Source of the DNA: Chlorophyllum brunneum
Lineage: Eukaryota > Basidiomycota > Agaricomycetes > Agaricales > Agaricaceae
Direction of reading: 5' to 3'
DNA: 64,000 bases
NCBI GenBank assembly: GCA_963576785.1
Contig: OY756143.1
Coordinates: 2,108,001-2,172,000, forward strand
The translations under genes and the position numbers were made by a program. This document shows positions 34,828-45,589 of the stretch, piece after piece. Within the stretch, counting starts at the first letter, position 1. The number at the start of each line of letters is the position of its first letter. The notes under the pieces are model-generated. The model was not told the DNA's origin, made no database searches, and saw nothing but the letters and a program-made list of their open reading frames with translations.

Positions 34828-37800
34828 TTGCTAAGCAATGATCAAATCATAATGCTACTAGAAGAATATAATGACGTATGGTTATTAGACTCAGGGGCAT
34901 CATGTCATTATACCCCTTATATGGAAGACTTTATCAACTTTGAAGAACTCAAAGTTTCGATCCCAATTAAGACTGTAGGAGCACAAGGCCCCTACCTTAA
35001 TGCGGTTGGTCTTGGTATAGTTATGCTTAAGTATGACAGGAAGACTGACAGCATTCAACCAATGCAGATATTAATATATCCAGTCTTCCTTCTAAAAGGA
35101 ACCTCTGAACAACTAATGTCAGTGGGACAGTTATGCCAAGATGGCAAAACTGTTAGAACAGATGCCAACAAATCAGTAGCAGTTGATAGCGAAGGAAATG
35201 CTATTCTTCAAGCATATCCTTCAGCAAGTCATAATACTACTTTACATTTTGTTAACACCAAAATTGTACACTCAGAACAAGCAGCTATGACTGCAGATCC
35301 GATTGTTGGCTACAAAGTTGTACATGCGAGATTAGGATATCCCTCTAATTGTATCCTCAATCATTTTGAGAAAAATATGATTGGGTTTACTCCGGTGCAG
35401 ATTCCCGAGCAAAAACCAGTCTGTGACGGTTGTGCCAAGGTAGCACCAGAAACCCTCTAGAGAAAACCCTACATGCGCAAAGCGTCCATTCAAAAGAATT
35501 CACTCGGATTTAGTTGAACTTCTGATTCTTTCTTACCATAAATTTAAATGGGTCATGACCATAATGGACAACTTTTCCTCTCATGGATGGATTTGCTTCC
35601 TCCATAAGAAATCAGAAGCAGCAGAAGAAATGAAAAATTTCATTGCCCTAATTCAGACTCAATACGAGACTAAATTAAAATATCTCTGCACTGATAGAGG
35701 AGGAGAGTATGCAACTGACGAGTTGCAATCTCATTTGCGCTCATTAGGGATTATACATGAGACTAGTGCACTGCACATACACCAACAAAATGGTCGAGCA
35801 GAATGCTTGAATCGAACTCTAATGGATAAAGCAGAAGCCATGAGGTATCATGCTTGTATTCCTGATGGTTGGTGGGAGTTTTCTATAGATCATGCAATAC
35901 ATATCTATAATAAAACACCAGTATCACAACTCATGTGGAAAACACCTTATGAAGTGTTGAATCAGAAGATTCCAGACATTTCCAAAGAGAGAGTCTTTGG
36001 CTGCAGTGCTTATATCTTTCTTCCAAAAGAGATAAGAGAGAATAAACTGACAGCAAAGTCAGAACTTATGATTTTCCTTGGTTAGACATCTGATAGGAAA
36101 AATTATTGTTTCATGAGGCACCTAAATGGAAATGTAATCTATATATCTCCAACAGCCATATTCAGTGAAGAACACTTCTCTAAATGTATTGGGAAGAAGC
36201 AAGAAGAATGGATGAACCAACCATCATCTCCTACTTCTCGAAGCACACCTTCAGAAGTTATTGTCTTCTATGCACCAAATCCATCTAGTGGTTTACCTTT
36301 TGATAGACCACCAAGCCCTATACCCCAAACTTCTCCCAAAAGTTCTCCGGAAGATAGGACTTATAGATCTGTTCATGGATGAATTCTAACTCCTTTTCCT
36401 GAACCTAAAAAGAATAAAGGAAAGGGAAAAGCACCAAATATTGATACAGATATTCAGGAGGAGTGGGATGGTATTGTGCAAAACATTCTCTTTCTACCAA
36501 AAGAAGCACAAACACCAGAAGACGATGACAGTGATGGGTTATCATATGTTGATCCACCCAATCACCCTGAAGGTCCGAACCATCCACCTTCTCATAGAGA
36601 TGATCTGGATGTACAACTGTTCATACCTTATACCCCTGTCAAAGATGATCGGAATGCTGGTCCTTCTGTACCACAAGGTCACTCAGATCAAATACAGTTC
36701 CTGAAATACCTCAGAGACTGCAAAGAACCAGAAAAGTACCTGAATGTCCAGAAAACTTCTATGGTTCTACAAAGCATCTGACCAAAATTCTCCATGACTA
36801 TGAGATGTTCCAACCTCCTAAGTCAAAGTTGACAAGTTCTACAAGTAGACTTGTTAGACAAATTCTATCAGAGGCTTCCAAACCTGGAATAATCAATATA
36901 TGTTCTCAATATGAAGCTTCTACATTAGAAGACTTATGCAGAAAAGGAGGAGTAGGGATGATTGATTACCTGTGTGCTCAAAAAGTCGAATCACCATTAG
37001 TTCCTATTTCTTTCAAGAATCTAGATTGACTACCATCAAAAGAAAAATCTAAATAGTGGAAAGTGTGCTTAGAAGAGTTAAATTCACTCAAAGAAAGACA
37101 TGTTTATGACTTAGCTAAACTTCCGCCTGGAAGAAAAGCTGTCAAAAATAGATGGGTCTTTACACCCAAATCAGATGGTTGATACTGTGCTTGACTAGTA
37201 GCAAAAGGATTCTCTCAGATAGAGGGAATCGATTACGATGAACTATTTTCACCAGTAGTCCATTATGAGACAGCGCGACTCATATTTGTAGTCACTGCCC
37301 TCAATGATTGGGAGATGCTCAGTTTAGATGTTAAAACTGCTTATCTCTATGGAAAACTGGATGAAGAACTCTATATGGAACTTCCAGAAGGTTTCAATAC
37401 AGGTCGTGGTAATTTGGTTTGGAAATTAAACCGAGCCATTTATGGACTAAAGCAATCTGGACAACAATGGTAGAAGGAATTGACTAAGTCAATGACTGAC
37501 CTAGGATTTGTCTGATCCAAACTAGATGCTGGAGTCTATTATTACTATGACCCTGAAACCAAAGAGCTTATGATAGCTCTAGTCTATGTAGATGACTCAA
37601 TGTTTGTCAGAATTAGAGGCTCTAGACTTCTATATGAGAAGCGAGTACTCTTTATGAAGAAATGGGAATGCTGAGACCTTAGTCCTACCAAAGAGTTTCT
37701 TGGCATGAAAATTTCATGAAATCCTATAAACCAATCAATTACTCTAGACCAAATAGATTATCTAGGAAAAGTTCTTGATCGATTTAAAGTAATTGGAAAG

Positions 37801-38535
37801 GAAGAAATCCCATTACCAAATGGATTTATCTTCGAATCCAATACAGGACAAGTGACACCTGACTTCATAAAGAGGTATCAACAGTTAGTAGGATCAGTTA
37901 TGTATCTGATGATAGGCAGTCAGCCCAATATAGCCTTTGCCACTATCAAGTTATCACAATATATGACCAACCCTACTAAAGCACATTATAATACAGGCTT
38001 ACATTTGCTAAAGTATCTTAATGCTACTCACAAATATAGAATTACCTATAATAGAAGTTCTATACAAGGCCTTAATGCCTTTTCCGACTCTGATTGGGCT
38101 GGTGATCCAATTAGTCATAAATCTGTAACTGGATATTTCTGTTTATTAGCTAGCGGAGCTATCGCTTGGTTAAGTAGAAAACAGAAAACTGTCACATTAT
38201 CTTCCACTGAAGCTGAGTATATGGCTTTGTTAGATTGTAGTCAACAACTTATTTGGACTGTCAATTTGTTGGAAGAAATTGGTATCTGATTATGGGCCCC
38301 TTATTTCTTTGATGATAATGAGAGTTCAATATTTTGGACCAAAAATCCAGTAACAGAAAAATGATCAAAACATGTCAACGTCAAATACCATTACATTCGT
38401 GACTTGGTAGAAGACGGAAAGATTGAAATATTCTCTGTGAAAGGCACTGAAATTTCTGCCAATATTCTCACAAAGAATTTAGACAAAATTAAATTCAATC
38501 TATTCCGACCTCGTCTTGGCTTGACATTTGAGTGA
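34828..38535 (+). pseudogene. Copia-1 pol (protease, integrase, RT, RNase H)
   Basis: Order of domains is the Copia one: protease LLDSGASCHYTPYMEDF (34880), pre-integrase zinc region (VVHARLGYPS, CDGCAK), integrase core (CTDRGGEYATDELQSHLRSL, HQQNGRAECLNRTLMDKAEA), reverse transcriptase (WVFTPKSDG, LVAKGFSQIEGIDYDELFSP, ALVYVDDSMF) and RNase H (FSDSDWAGDPISHKSVTGYF, LSSTEAEYMAL). It ends GLTFE-stop. Frames are broken repeatedly; several stops are TGA at conserved arginine positions (before SKLDAG, DLSPTK, LWAPYF and SKHVNV), as expected from CGA decay. Not functional. Confidence 0.92.
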
Positions 38536-38560
38536 TTAAAACTCTACATCAATACAGAGC

Positions 38561-38569
38561 AAGGAGGAG
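38561..38569 (+). other. Copia-1 polypurine tract
   Basis: AAGGAGGAG directly precedes the 3' LTR, the expected plus-strand priming site. Confidence 0.8.
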
Positions 38570-39104
38570 TGTTGAAGTTTCGGACATATTCTAGAAATAG
38601 ACTATGAGGTCATTATGATAATAATAGACTGATCTGTTACTTTCCAGTAACTTCAATCCATAGTAACTTCCTATAAGTTGCTCTGCATATGATGAGAGTC
38701 ATAAGTACTTGATAGATTATTCTACATAGTACCAATGACTAGTATACTACATTCCGCAGTACTCTGCAGGCACTATGCCGCAGTTAAAGGGAGTCATAAG
38801 GAACAATCCATGTAATGCTAGTATTTTATGTAGTATGACTTGCCTATGTTACAATATGTATATAAACCCCATGTAGCAGACCTAGTTCTGCATCTTGTTC
38901 AATCGAACAACTTCTTCATCATTGCCTATCTCTTTGAGTACAACACCTCCATCGATTTAATCAACTTTGACCTCTACTCCTCTGATGTTAACTGCTTCAT
39001 CAATAATATCTGTCTATCCGAATTACCTTTCTACAGGTATCAGATAGAAGCTTATTATCTTGGTGAGTAGACCCTACGTTCTCTCCCACTGCGTTTACTG
39101 CTGC
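38570..39104 (+). repeat. Copia-1 3' LTR, first part (split by Gypsy-2)
   Basis: Matches 24556-25090 closely. Interrupted after GTTTACTGCTGC by Gypsy-2; the last 37 bp continue at 45553-45589. Confidence 0.9.
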
Positions 39105-39398
39105 TGTTACGACCTTAGTCTCTGACTCAGGTTGCAAGCCTTTGGATAAAGGAAAGGAAGTAGAGAAAGGAAGAAGGGATGATACGATTGGTAAAGTGTA
39201 AGGAATACATCAAGTATTACTACACTTTATATACTAATAGTGGCGGCTAATAATAAGGGAGACGAGTAGATGAGTCAGATAAGAGGCATAGCCTTTAGGG
39301 ATGAAACAGGAGATGGAACGAGGAGTGAAACAGGTGTGAGGGTACACGAGGTAACGGGCGCGAGATAGGAATGAACGGTCTATCTATAGTTCGTAACA
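39105..39398 (-). repeat. Gypsy-2 3' LTR
   Basis: TGTTAC...GTAACA as read on the plus strand. Differs from the 5' LTR at two positions near the middle and right third. Confidence 0.95.
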
Positions 39399-39505
39399 AT
39401 ACCTCCCTTTCAAGCTTCATGTCCTCATGATGCGTATTACTGTAAAGGTCCTTTGTAAGGTAAAACATACGGAGTTTGGAAAAGGTAGGAAGGCGCGATG
39501 AGAAT

Positions 39506-40342
39506 TTACTCGTTCATAGGTATGGCAGCTCCCAGAGCTCTGGCCAAGTCCTTCTTGTTTCCTCCGATGAGAGGTGTCTTGTCAACACATCGTAACCCGA
39601 TCCAGAGGGGCGCATGGGGTGGACCTTCTTTGAACAGAAAGTGGGTGTGATTATTGTACGTGGTGTTGTCGTTAGTGTGATTGCTTAGGAGTTTATGCAC
39701 TATGCCCCTCCAATATTCGTTGTCCTTTTCGCCTTCCGATTTCAACGTGTTGTATCCCTGCGGCGGGTGGAAGGTCATGGGTGTGATGGGGGGTACTACC
39801 GTGGTGAGGATGGTTTGGAGGTGGGCTACTTCCTCTTCGATGTCGGGGTGAAGTAGTTGATCGGCGGCTGTTGCTTCTTGTGTCTTTTGTTCACATTTAT
39901 GACAGATGTGATGTTGGATGGGGAATGGGTCGTTGCTAACAAGTAGTCGGTTGACGATGTGGTGGGAGAGGTTTTCTGTGCTCCTTGACTCGTATGTATT
40001 GAGTCGTTCGGCTAGGGCTACGAGGATGCTATGCATCCGAGCTCGCATATTGGAGATGACAATAAGTTGCAGGTCGTCGTTGATTTCATATAGGTATCTC
40101 TCTAACTGGTCTCTCCTTCCTTCGTCGATGATAAATTGATTGAGTCTTGGAGTGGCTTCGGACAGGGTATCCATTATTTTGGATGCCCCTTCTTGGGTTG
40201 CCTTCATTGCTGCTCCCAATAGTATCATGGTGTCGACTAGTGTTTCTCCTTCCACGAGCTCTTCATGGCTGGTTCTCTCTGGGACGAGTTCGTCGAATTC
40301 TTTGAGGTAGGGGTATGGAGTAAGTTGGCGTTTGGCGGGCAT
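39506..40342 (-). CDS. Gypsy-2 ORF3, conserved third frame of unknown function
   Basis: A 278-aa frame starting MPAKRQLTPYPYLKEFDELV, 97 nt downstream of the pol stop, on the same strand. It is hydrophilic and mostly helical-looking (KATQEGASKIMDTLSEATPR, RRDQLERYLYEINDDLQLIV), has one CxxC pair with two adjacent histidines (HHICHKCEQK), and a C-terminal part GPPHAPLWIGLRCVD. No signal peptide or membrane span is visible, so it is not an envelope-like protein. I do not recognise the family. The same frame exists in Gypsy-1, where it is only broken by decay-type stops, so it has been kept open in the source element. Possible roles (accessory Gag-like, nucleic-acid binding) are guesses. Confidence 0.8.
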   Translation of the reverse strand: MPAKRQLTPYPYLKEFDELVPERTSHEELVEGETLVDTMILLGAAMKATQEGASKIMDTLSEATPRLNQFIIDEGRRDQLERYLYEINDDLQLIVISNMRARMHSILVALAERLNTYESRSTENLSHHIVNRLLVSNDPFPIQHHICHKCEQKTQEATAADQLLHPDIEEEVAHLQTILTTVVPPITPMTFHPPQGYNTLKSEGEKDNEYWRGIVHKLLSNHTNDNTTYNNHTHFLFKEGPPHAPLWIGLRCVDKTPLIGGNKKDLARALGAAIPMNE

Positions 40343-40439
40343 GGTGTGTTGTGAAGATAGTTGGCAAAGTCGAGGGTAAAGTGGATACCACGAGTGATGT
40401 GTTGAGTGTAGTGGTTGCTTGGAATGCGAGGTCTGTTGT

Positions 40440-43400
40440 TCATAATTGCTGCTTTTTACCTCCCCTTTTTATAGGTTTCGTCCTCGAAATCTTGCTCATG
40501 AACTCTTGTATTGCCCCCTTGGCATTTTCCAAATTTGCCTCATCTTCCCATGTGTCTTCTTCGGACGTATATCCTTTCCAGTGTACTAGGTACTGTTTTC
40601 GTTTTCCCCTTGTGCGGTGTCCTCGGACTTCATCTACCTCGTAGTGTTCCTCATCATTGATTATCTCGGGAATCGGTGGTGGTGGAGTGTGCTGGCTGTC
40701 GTACTCGGGTTTGTGATAGGGGGAGAGGAGTCTGCTGTTAAACACGTCGTGTATTGCCCATGTTTTAGGTAGCTCCAGTCGGTAGCTTGTTTCACCTATT
40801 TTTTCTTTTACCCGGAATGGTCCGTATCTCCTATGATCAAGTTTTTTTGTCGGCCTTGTTGTCCTAATATTGTCCGCTTCGAGCCAAACTTGGCTTCCTG
40901 CCCCATATTCGTGTTCTGGTTTTGTGCCATTCCGTTTCTCCATTTGTGTCTGGCTCTGTTGTAGCATCTTAATCGTTTTTTGGCGCATGTCTTGTAACTC
41001 TTGTATTCGTTCCGTGATCGCAGGTGCCTTGGATATGTTTGAGATATCCCCTTTCCATGGATGTCGTCCATATACTATCTGGAACGGTGAATGTCCTGTG
41101 GCGCTATGTGTTTTGTCGTTGTACTGGAATTCCGCTATGCTGAGCCATTTTTTCCAGTTGTCCTGCACATGGTTGATTACATTTCTGAGGTATGCTTCGA
41201 CCTCCTGGTTGACGCGCTCTGTCTGACCGTCTGTTTGTGGATGGTATGCCGTGGATAGGTTACGTTGGGTGCCGGTTGCTCTACAAAGTTCTGCCATGAA
41301 TTTTGACGCGAACTGTGGTCCTCTGTCACTGATGATCCTGCGGGGTATCCCGTGCTGTCTCCATATATCATCACGATAAATATCTCCTAACTCTTCGGAT
41401 GATAGAGTGGTGTTGACTGCGCGTAATCTGATCATTTTGCTGAAACGATTGACAATGACAAGTATCGCATCATATCCTTCTGATTCTGGTAGTGGTCCTA
41501 TCATGTCGATTGATATTTCTTCCCATGGTCCGATGGGTATTGGTAGTGGATGGAGATGTGTGGTAGGTTGTATCCGGAGTATCTTATTTCGCTGACATGT
41601 GTCGCACCCTTTGATGTATCGTTTAACATCATTGCGCATTTGTGGCCACCAATATGTCCTTTTGAGGAGTTCGATCATTCTATGCTGTCCCGGGTGTCCT
41701 ACGTCCGTTTTGTCATGGTGTTGTTGGAGTATTTCTTGGCGTAACTTGGCGTTCGGTGGTACGTATATTCTTCCTTCAAACATGGGTAATCCATCAGTTT
41801 CCCATATCTCCTCTGGTCGTTTCTCCTTTTCTCTTCGCCACTGTGTTTCTCTTCTTTGCTCCTTTCGTAATCGGTGTTTCAGGTCTTCTTCTCCCGATAT
41901 TTCCCAAATTTGTCTGATTTCGGCGGTGGTGTTATCGAATAAGTGGTCGGGTAATAGTGTGATATCTGTGTTATCTCTGGTGGTGTCCGTTTTTGCTAGT
42001 CTTGATAGTACGTCTGCTTTTGTGTTTGTCTTCCCGGGTATGTGTTTTAGCGTGTAGCGATATTCTTGTAATTCCAGTTGCCATCTTGCCTGTCGTCCTG
42101 TGAGTTGTTGCAGTTTCCTGAAATATTCTAAGTTCTTGTGGTCCGTCCATATCTCGAATGGTTCATTGGCATCGAGTAGATACTGTCTCCATGTTTTGAC
42201 TGCTTCCCGGATTGCTAGTAGTTCTTTGTCGTAGATTTGGTAGTTTTGTTCTGCTGGTGTCATTGTTCTCGAGTGAAAGGCGATTGGGTGCCACTGATTA
42301 CTCTGGTTTTGTGATAACACCGCTCCTACTCCATATCCCGATGCATCTACTTCTACCCTGTATTGTCCTCTGTCTTGAGGCATTGCTAGTACTGGTTCGC
42401 TTGTGATTTTCTCCTTGATTTTTTCAAACGCTTGCTGTTGTCGTTCTGACCATGACCATTGCGCGTCCTTCTTCTTTAGTTCGTGTAGTGGTGTTGCTAT
42501 GTTACTGAAGTCTTGTATGAATCGTCGGTAGAAGTTTGCAAAGCCCAGGAATTTTTCGACGTCTTTTATGGATTTGGGTGTCGGCCATTCTCTTACTGCT
42601 TTCACCTTCTCCTCCTCCATTTTAATGCTGCCTTGTCCAACTATAAAGCCCAGTATGGGTATTTCTTTTGCGTTGAACACGCATTTTGACCGCTTGAAGT
42701 AAAGCTGGTGCTTGGCCGCAATGTCCAAGAACCACGTTGTTCTTTCCTCAAGTTCTTCATGCGTGGTTCCTGGAATGACAAAATCATCCATGTAGTTGAC
42801 AAGTGTTCCTTCGTGTAACATTTCCCGAAATACCGTGTTCATCATCCTTTGAAAAGTCGCTGGCGAATTGCTCATTCCGAAGAACATGACTGTTGGCTCG
42901 AATAATCTGTTATTTGTTACAAACGCTGCCTTCCATTCATCCCCTTCTCTAATCCTGACGTTGTTGTATCCCCAAATGATATCGAGCTTGTTGAACACCT
43001 TTGCATCCTTTAGGCGGTCTAGGACTTCGCTTATGAGTAGTAGTGGTGTTTTATCCTTGATAGTGTGTTCGTTCAGCTTTTTGTAATCCTGTACCAGGCG
43101 TTTGGTTCCGTCCTTTTTTGGTATAAAGAAACATGGGGTGGCGTAGGGGGATTGTGATGGTCTGATTCGTCCTGAGGCAAGGTTCTCGTCGAGGAACTTC
43201 TGTAGTTCTTGTTTCTCTGTTATTGTCATTGGGTAGACCTTGGACTGTAGTACTGGGGGGGCGTCTTCAGACAGGTTTATTTCATGGTCCCATACCGTGT
43301 GCTCGGGTAGTTTATCGAAGTTGCTTTTGTTGAATAGGTGGGTATATCGTCGGAGGTATGGTGGTAGGTCTTCATCATTCGTCCGGTCCGCCTTTTTCTC

Positions 43401-43862
43401 TTCAATGTGTTCCTTGACTGCCCGTATTCTTTCGTTGAACCGTATGTCGCTATGTGATATTTTGCAATCATCCGGGCATCTGGTGAATCGTATGACGTGA
43501 TTGTTCCAGTCGATTTCCGGGTTATGCTTGACCAGCCAGTCGTGTCCAAGGTATAAGTCCGCACTTTCCAGTTGGGTTACTAGTGCGTCGATTTGTTCCG
43601 TATGGTTGCCGTTGTTTAATACCAGTTGTGCCTTGTCCGTTATTTCCCCCTTTTTATTTTCTGTGCCATCGGCATTGATCACTCTGATCGGGGTCTCCAA
43701 GGGTTTAGTCGGGATTTGTTCTTCGTCTATCGTTCGTTGTGCTATGCACGTGTGGGTGCATCCGGAGTCTACGAGGGTTGTGATTTGTCTGCGTCCTTTT
43801 CTTGTCTGGATTGTTGAGTCGAGAAGAAGTTCGCACGTAGAGTTTCGTTTTTGGGGAATCAC
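40440..43862 (-). CDS. Gypsy-2 Pol polyprotein (PR-RT-RH-IN-chromodomain)
   Basis: An unbroken 1140-aa frame. Protease VDSGCTHTC near residue 31; reverse transcriptase with YATPCFFIPKKDGTKRLVQD and catalytic YMDDF; RNase H DASGYGVGAVLSQNQ; integrase zinc region (HPGQHRMIELLKRTYWWPQM, CDTCQRNK) and DDE core (SIDMIGPLP, SDRGPQFASKF, YHPQTDGQTERVNQEVEAYL); C-terminal chromodomain EVDEVRGHRTRGKRKQYLVH, WKGYTSEEDTWED. In chromoviruses the chromodomain directs integration to heterochromatin. The first codon listed is GTG; the frame stays open further upstream into the end of gag, in the -1 frame relative to gag, so Pol is probably made as a Gag-Pol fusion or by reinitiation. Confidence 0.95.
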   Translation of the reverse strand: MIPQKRNSTCELLLDSTIQTRKGRRQITTLVDSGCTHTCIAQRTIDEEQIPTKPLETPIRVINADGTENKKGEITDKAQLVLNNGNHTEQIDALVTQLESADLYLGHDWLVKHNPEIDWNNHVIRFTRCPDDCKISHSDIRFNERIRAVKEHIEEKKADRTNDEDLPPYLRRYTHLFNKSNFDKLPEHTVWDHEINLSEDAPPVLQSKVYPMTITEKQELQKFLDENLASGRIRPSQSPYATPCFFIPKKDGTKRLVQDYKKLNEHTIKDKTPLLLISEVLDRLKDAKVFNKLDIIWGYNNVRIREGDEWKAAFVTNNRLFEPTVMFFGMSNSPATFQRMMNTVFREMLHEGTLVNYMDDFVIPGTTHEELEERTTWFLDIAAKHQLYFKRSKCVFNAKEIPILGFIVGQGSIKMEEEKVKAVREWPTPKSIKDVEKFLGFANFYRRFIQDFSNIATPLHELKKKDAQWSWSERQQQAFEKIKEKITSEPVLAMPQDRGQYRVEVDASGYGVGAVLSQNQSNQWHPIAFHSRTMTPAEQNYQIYDKELLAIREAVKTWRQYLLDANEPFEIWTDHKNLEYFRKLQQLTGRQARWQLELQEYRYTLKHIPGKTNTKADVLSRLAKTDTTRDNTDITLLPDHLFDNTTAEIRQIWEISGEEDLKHRLRKEQRRETQWRREKEKRPEEIWETDGLPMFEGRIYVPPNAKLRQEILQQHHDKTDVGHPGQHRMIELLKRTYWWPQMRNDVKRYIKGCDTCQRNKILRIQPTTHLHPLPIPIGPWEEISIDMIGPLPESEGYDAILVIVNRFSKMIRLRAVNTTLSSEELGDIYRDDIWRQHGIPRRIISDRGPQFASKFMAELCRATGTQRNLSTAYHPQTDGQTERVNQEVEAYLRNVINHVQDNWKKWLSIAEFQYNDKTHSATGHSPFQIVYGRHPWKGDISNISKAPAITERIQELQDMRQKTIKMLQQSQTQMEKRNGTKPEHEYGAGSQVWLEADNIRTTRPTKKLDHRRYGPFRVKEKIGETSYRLELPKTWAIHDVFNSRLLSPYHKPEYDSQHTPPPPIPEIINDEEHYEVDEVRGHRTRGKRKQYLVHWKGYTSEEDTWEDEANLENAKGAIQEFMSKISRTKPIKRGGKKQQL

Positions 43863-43921
43863 ATATCGTCTATTGTGGGATAAAACAGAAACTCTAGGTT
43901 TATTGGCTCGCGGGTTTGCGC

Positions 43922-45160
43922 CTACTCGGAGCCTTCGACAAAATCCTCTTTCTCCTCCATTTCTTGTTCATTGTCCTCGTTGATCTCTCTGATATGCGCT
44001 TTCTTGGGTGCCCGGCAGTTCTTCGAGATGTGGCCCTGTTTGCCACAGTTGTAGCACGTTATCTTGGTGTATGTGACTTTCGTCTTTTTCCTGCAGTATT
44101 TGGCAATGTGCCCATAGAGGTTGCAGTTGTAGCACCTCGGTTTTCCGTTTTGATCGGTGTCCGCCCTTTGTCTTCCTATCTCCATGGGTTGTCCTCTGCC
44201 TCCATAAGTAACTCCGGTTGTGGTTCTGATATCTCCTCGGGTGATGTCTGTTGCTTCGTACCCCTGTCCTACTGCGAGGATTGTAGTTTTCCATTTGGTG
44301 TATGTCGTTGGGACAGAGGTTGTCGGGTAGCCTACTATTGTTCGAATGATGTCTGCTCTGGTGTGGCATTTGAGAAGGAATATTGCGTGGGTGTCATCTG
44401 TCCCCGCTTGGGCTTTCAGTGCCTCGAACTCGATCAAGAAATCTGCCGTGTTCCTCTTTCCTTGTTTGAACGTCTCAATTTCTCCTTCTGCTATAGCTTT
44501 CCTATTTCCCAAGGAAAATGTGGCTTCTATTTCCTTCGTAAAGTCATCCTAGTCTGGTGTCTTCTTGTTTTGGATGGCTTGTAGCTGTGTGTTGGCGTAT
44601 GGACCTGCTAGTCCTCCTTTCATTCTCGCTAAAATTGCAACTATCTTCTGTTCTTCTTTGTCTATCTTGTTGAACATTAACCATAAGGATATTGCTCTCC
44701 ACCAATCGTCAAATTGGGTTCTGTCTCCATTAAAATATCCTGGCTCTGGAGCTAGGTTCTTTGGGACGTTGACTTCTTCTGTCATTTCTGGGTCTGTTTC
44801 TGGTTCACTGCGTTCGTGGGTTTCGGCGATTTCTATATCGGCTGTGGCGTCGGCGACTTCTGTGTCGATTTCTTCTTCAAATGGAGCTGGTTTTTCGTCT
44901 GTGCTGTGCTCAGATTCTTTCTCGTAGGTCTCGGCGATATCTATATCGGATGTGTTCTCGGCGACTTCTATGTCGAATTCGGTTTCAAATAGAGCTGTAC
45001 TTTCGTCTACGCTGTGTTTGGATTTCTGCCGTTTAAGGCCTTCAGGGATTTCTGATTCTGTTGATCGTTTAGATCCTGTTGCTATAGGTGAACCCTGGAT
45101 GTCGGTTGGTCTCGGAGCTCTGTGTCTTCTCGGTGTTCTCGATGAGCTACTGCTGCTCAT
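43922..45160 (-). CDS. Gypsy-2 Gag (one in-frame TAG)
   Basis: About 412 codons starting MSSSSSSRTPRRHRAPRPTD, with an acidic repeat-like N terminus (DIDIAETYEKESEHS, DIEIAETHERS), capsid core (YFNGDRTQFDDWWRAISLWL) and two CCHC knuckles (CYNCNLYGHIAKYC, CYNCGKQGHISKNC). It forms the particle and binds RNA. TAG at 44551-44549 replaces the TGG of Gypsy-1 in KTPD-W-DDF, so this copy makes a truncated Gag unless read through. Confidence 0.92.
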
Positions 45161-45253
45161 ATACTGTTGTCCTGGTCGGAGGCTATTATTCCAAGCCTAG
45201 CTACGAATAGTGGCACCTCTCTTGCAAGGTGAGTCAAATGACACTTTACCAAA

Positions 45254-45547
45254 TGTTACGACCTTAGTCTCTGACTCAGGTTGCAAGCCTTTGGATAAAG
45301 GAAAGGAAGTAGAGAAAGGAAGAAGGGATGATACGATTGGTAAAGTGTAAGGAATACATCAAGTATTACTACACTTTATATACTAATAGTGGCGGCTAAT
45401 AATAAGGGAGACGAGTAGACGAGTCAGATAAGAGGCATAGCCTTTAGGGATGAAACAGGAGATGGAACGAGGAGTGAAACAGATGTGAGGGTACACGAGG
45501 TAACGGGCGCGAGATAGGAATGAACGGTCTATCTATAGTTCGTAACA
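45254..45547 (-). repeat. Gypsy-2 5' LTR
   Basis: 294 bp with TGTTAC...GTAACA ends; followed on the right by the duplicated GCTGC and the remainder of the Copia LTR. Confidence 0.95.
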
Positions 45548-45552
45548 GCTGC

Positions 45553-45589
45553 CCCCAGCAAACAACTTGTTATGGTTGTTTCCTCAACA
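45553..45589 (+). repeat. Copia-1 3' LTR, last 37 bp
   Basis: Begins CCCCAGCAAACAACTT and ends CTCAACA, matching the 5' LTR end. Together with 38570-39104 it restores 572 bp. Confidence 0.85.

Larger units (their letters stand above)
39105..45547 (-). mobile_element. Gypsy-2: young, nearly intact chromovirus
   Basis: LTRs of 294 bp at each end differ at only two sites (both transitions). The target duplication GCTGC is perfect (39100-39104 and 45548-45552). Reading right to left: LTR, gag, pol with chromodomain, ORF3, LTR. The only clear coding defect is a TAG in gag at 44551-44549 where Gypsy-1 has TGG. Length 6443 bp. It could still be mobilised by proteins from another copy. Confidence 0.95.

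Noticed and set aside
39506..40342. ORF3 as a retroviral envelope gene
   Set aside because: No signal peptide, no membrane-spanning segment and no cleavage motif; it is hydrophilic throughout.
40870..44927. Many long plus-strand frames opposite Gypsy-2
   Set aside because: They mirror the coding strand of gag and pol, which carries the clear protein motifs.
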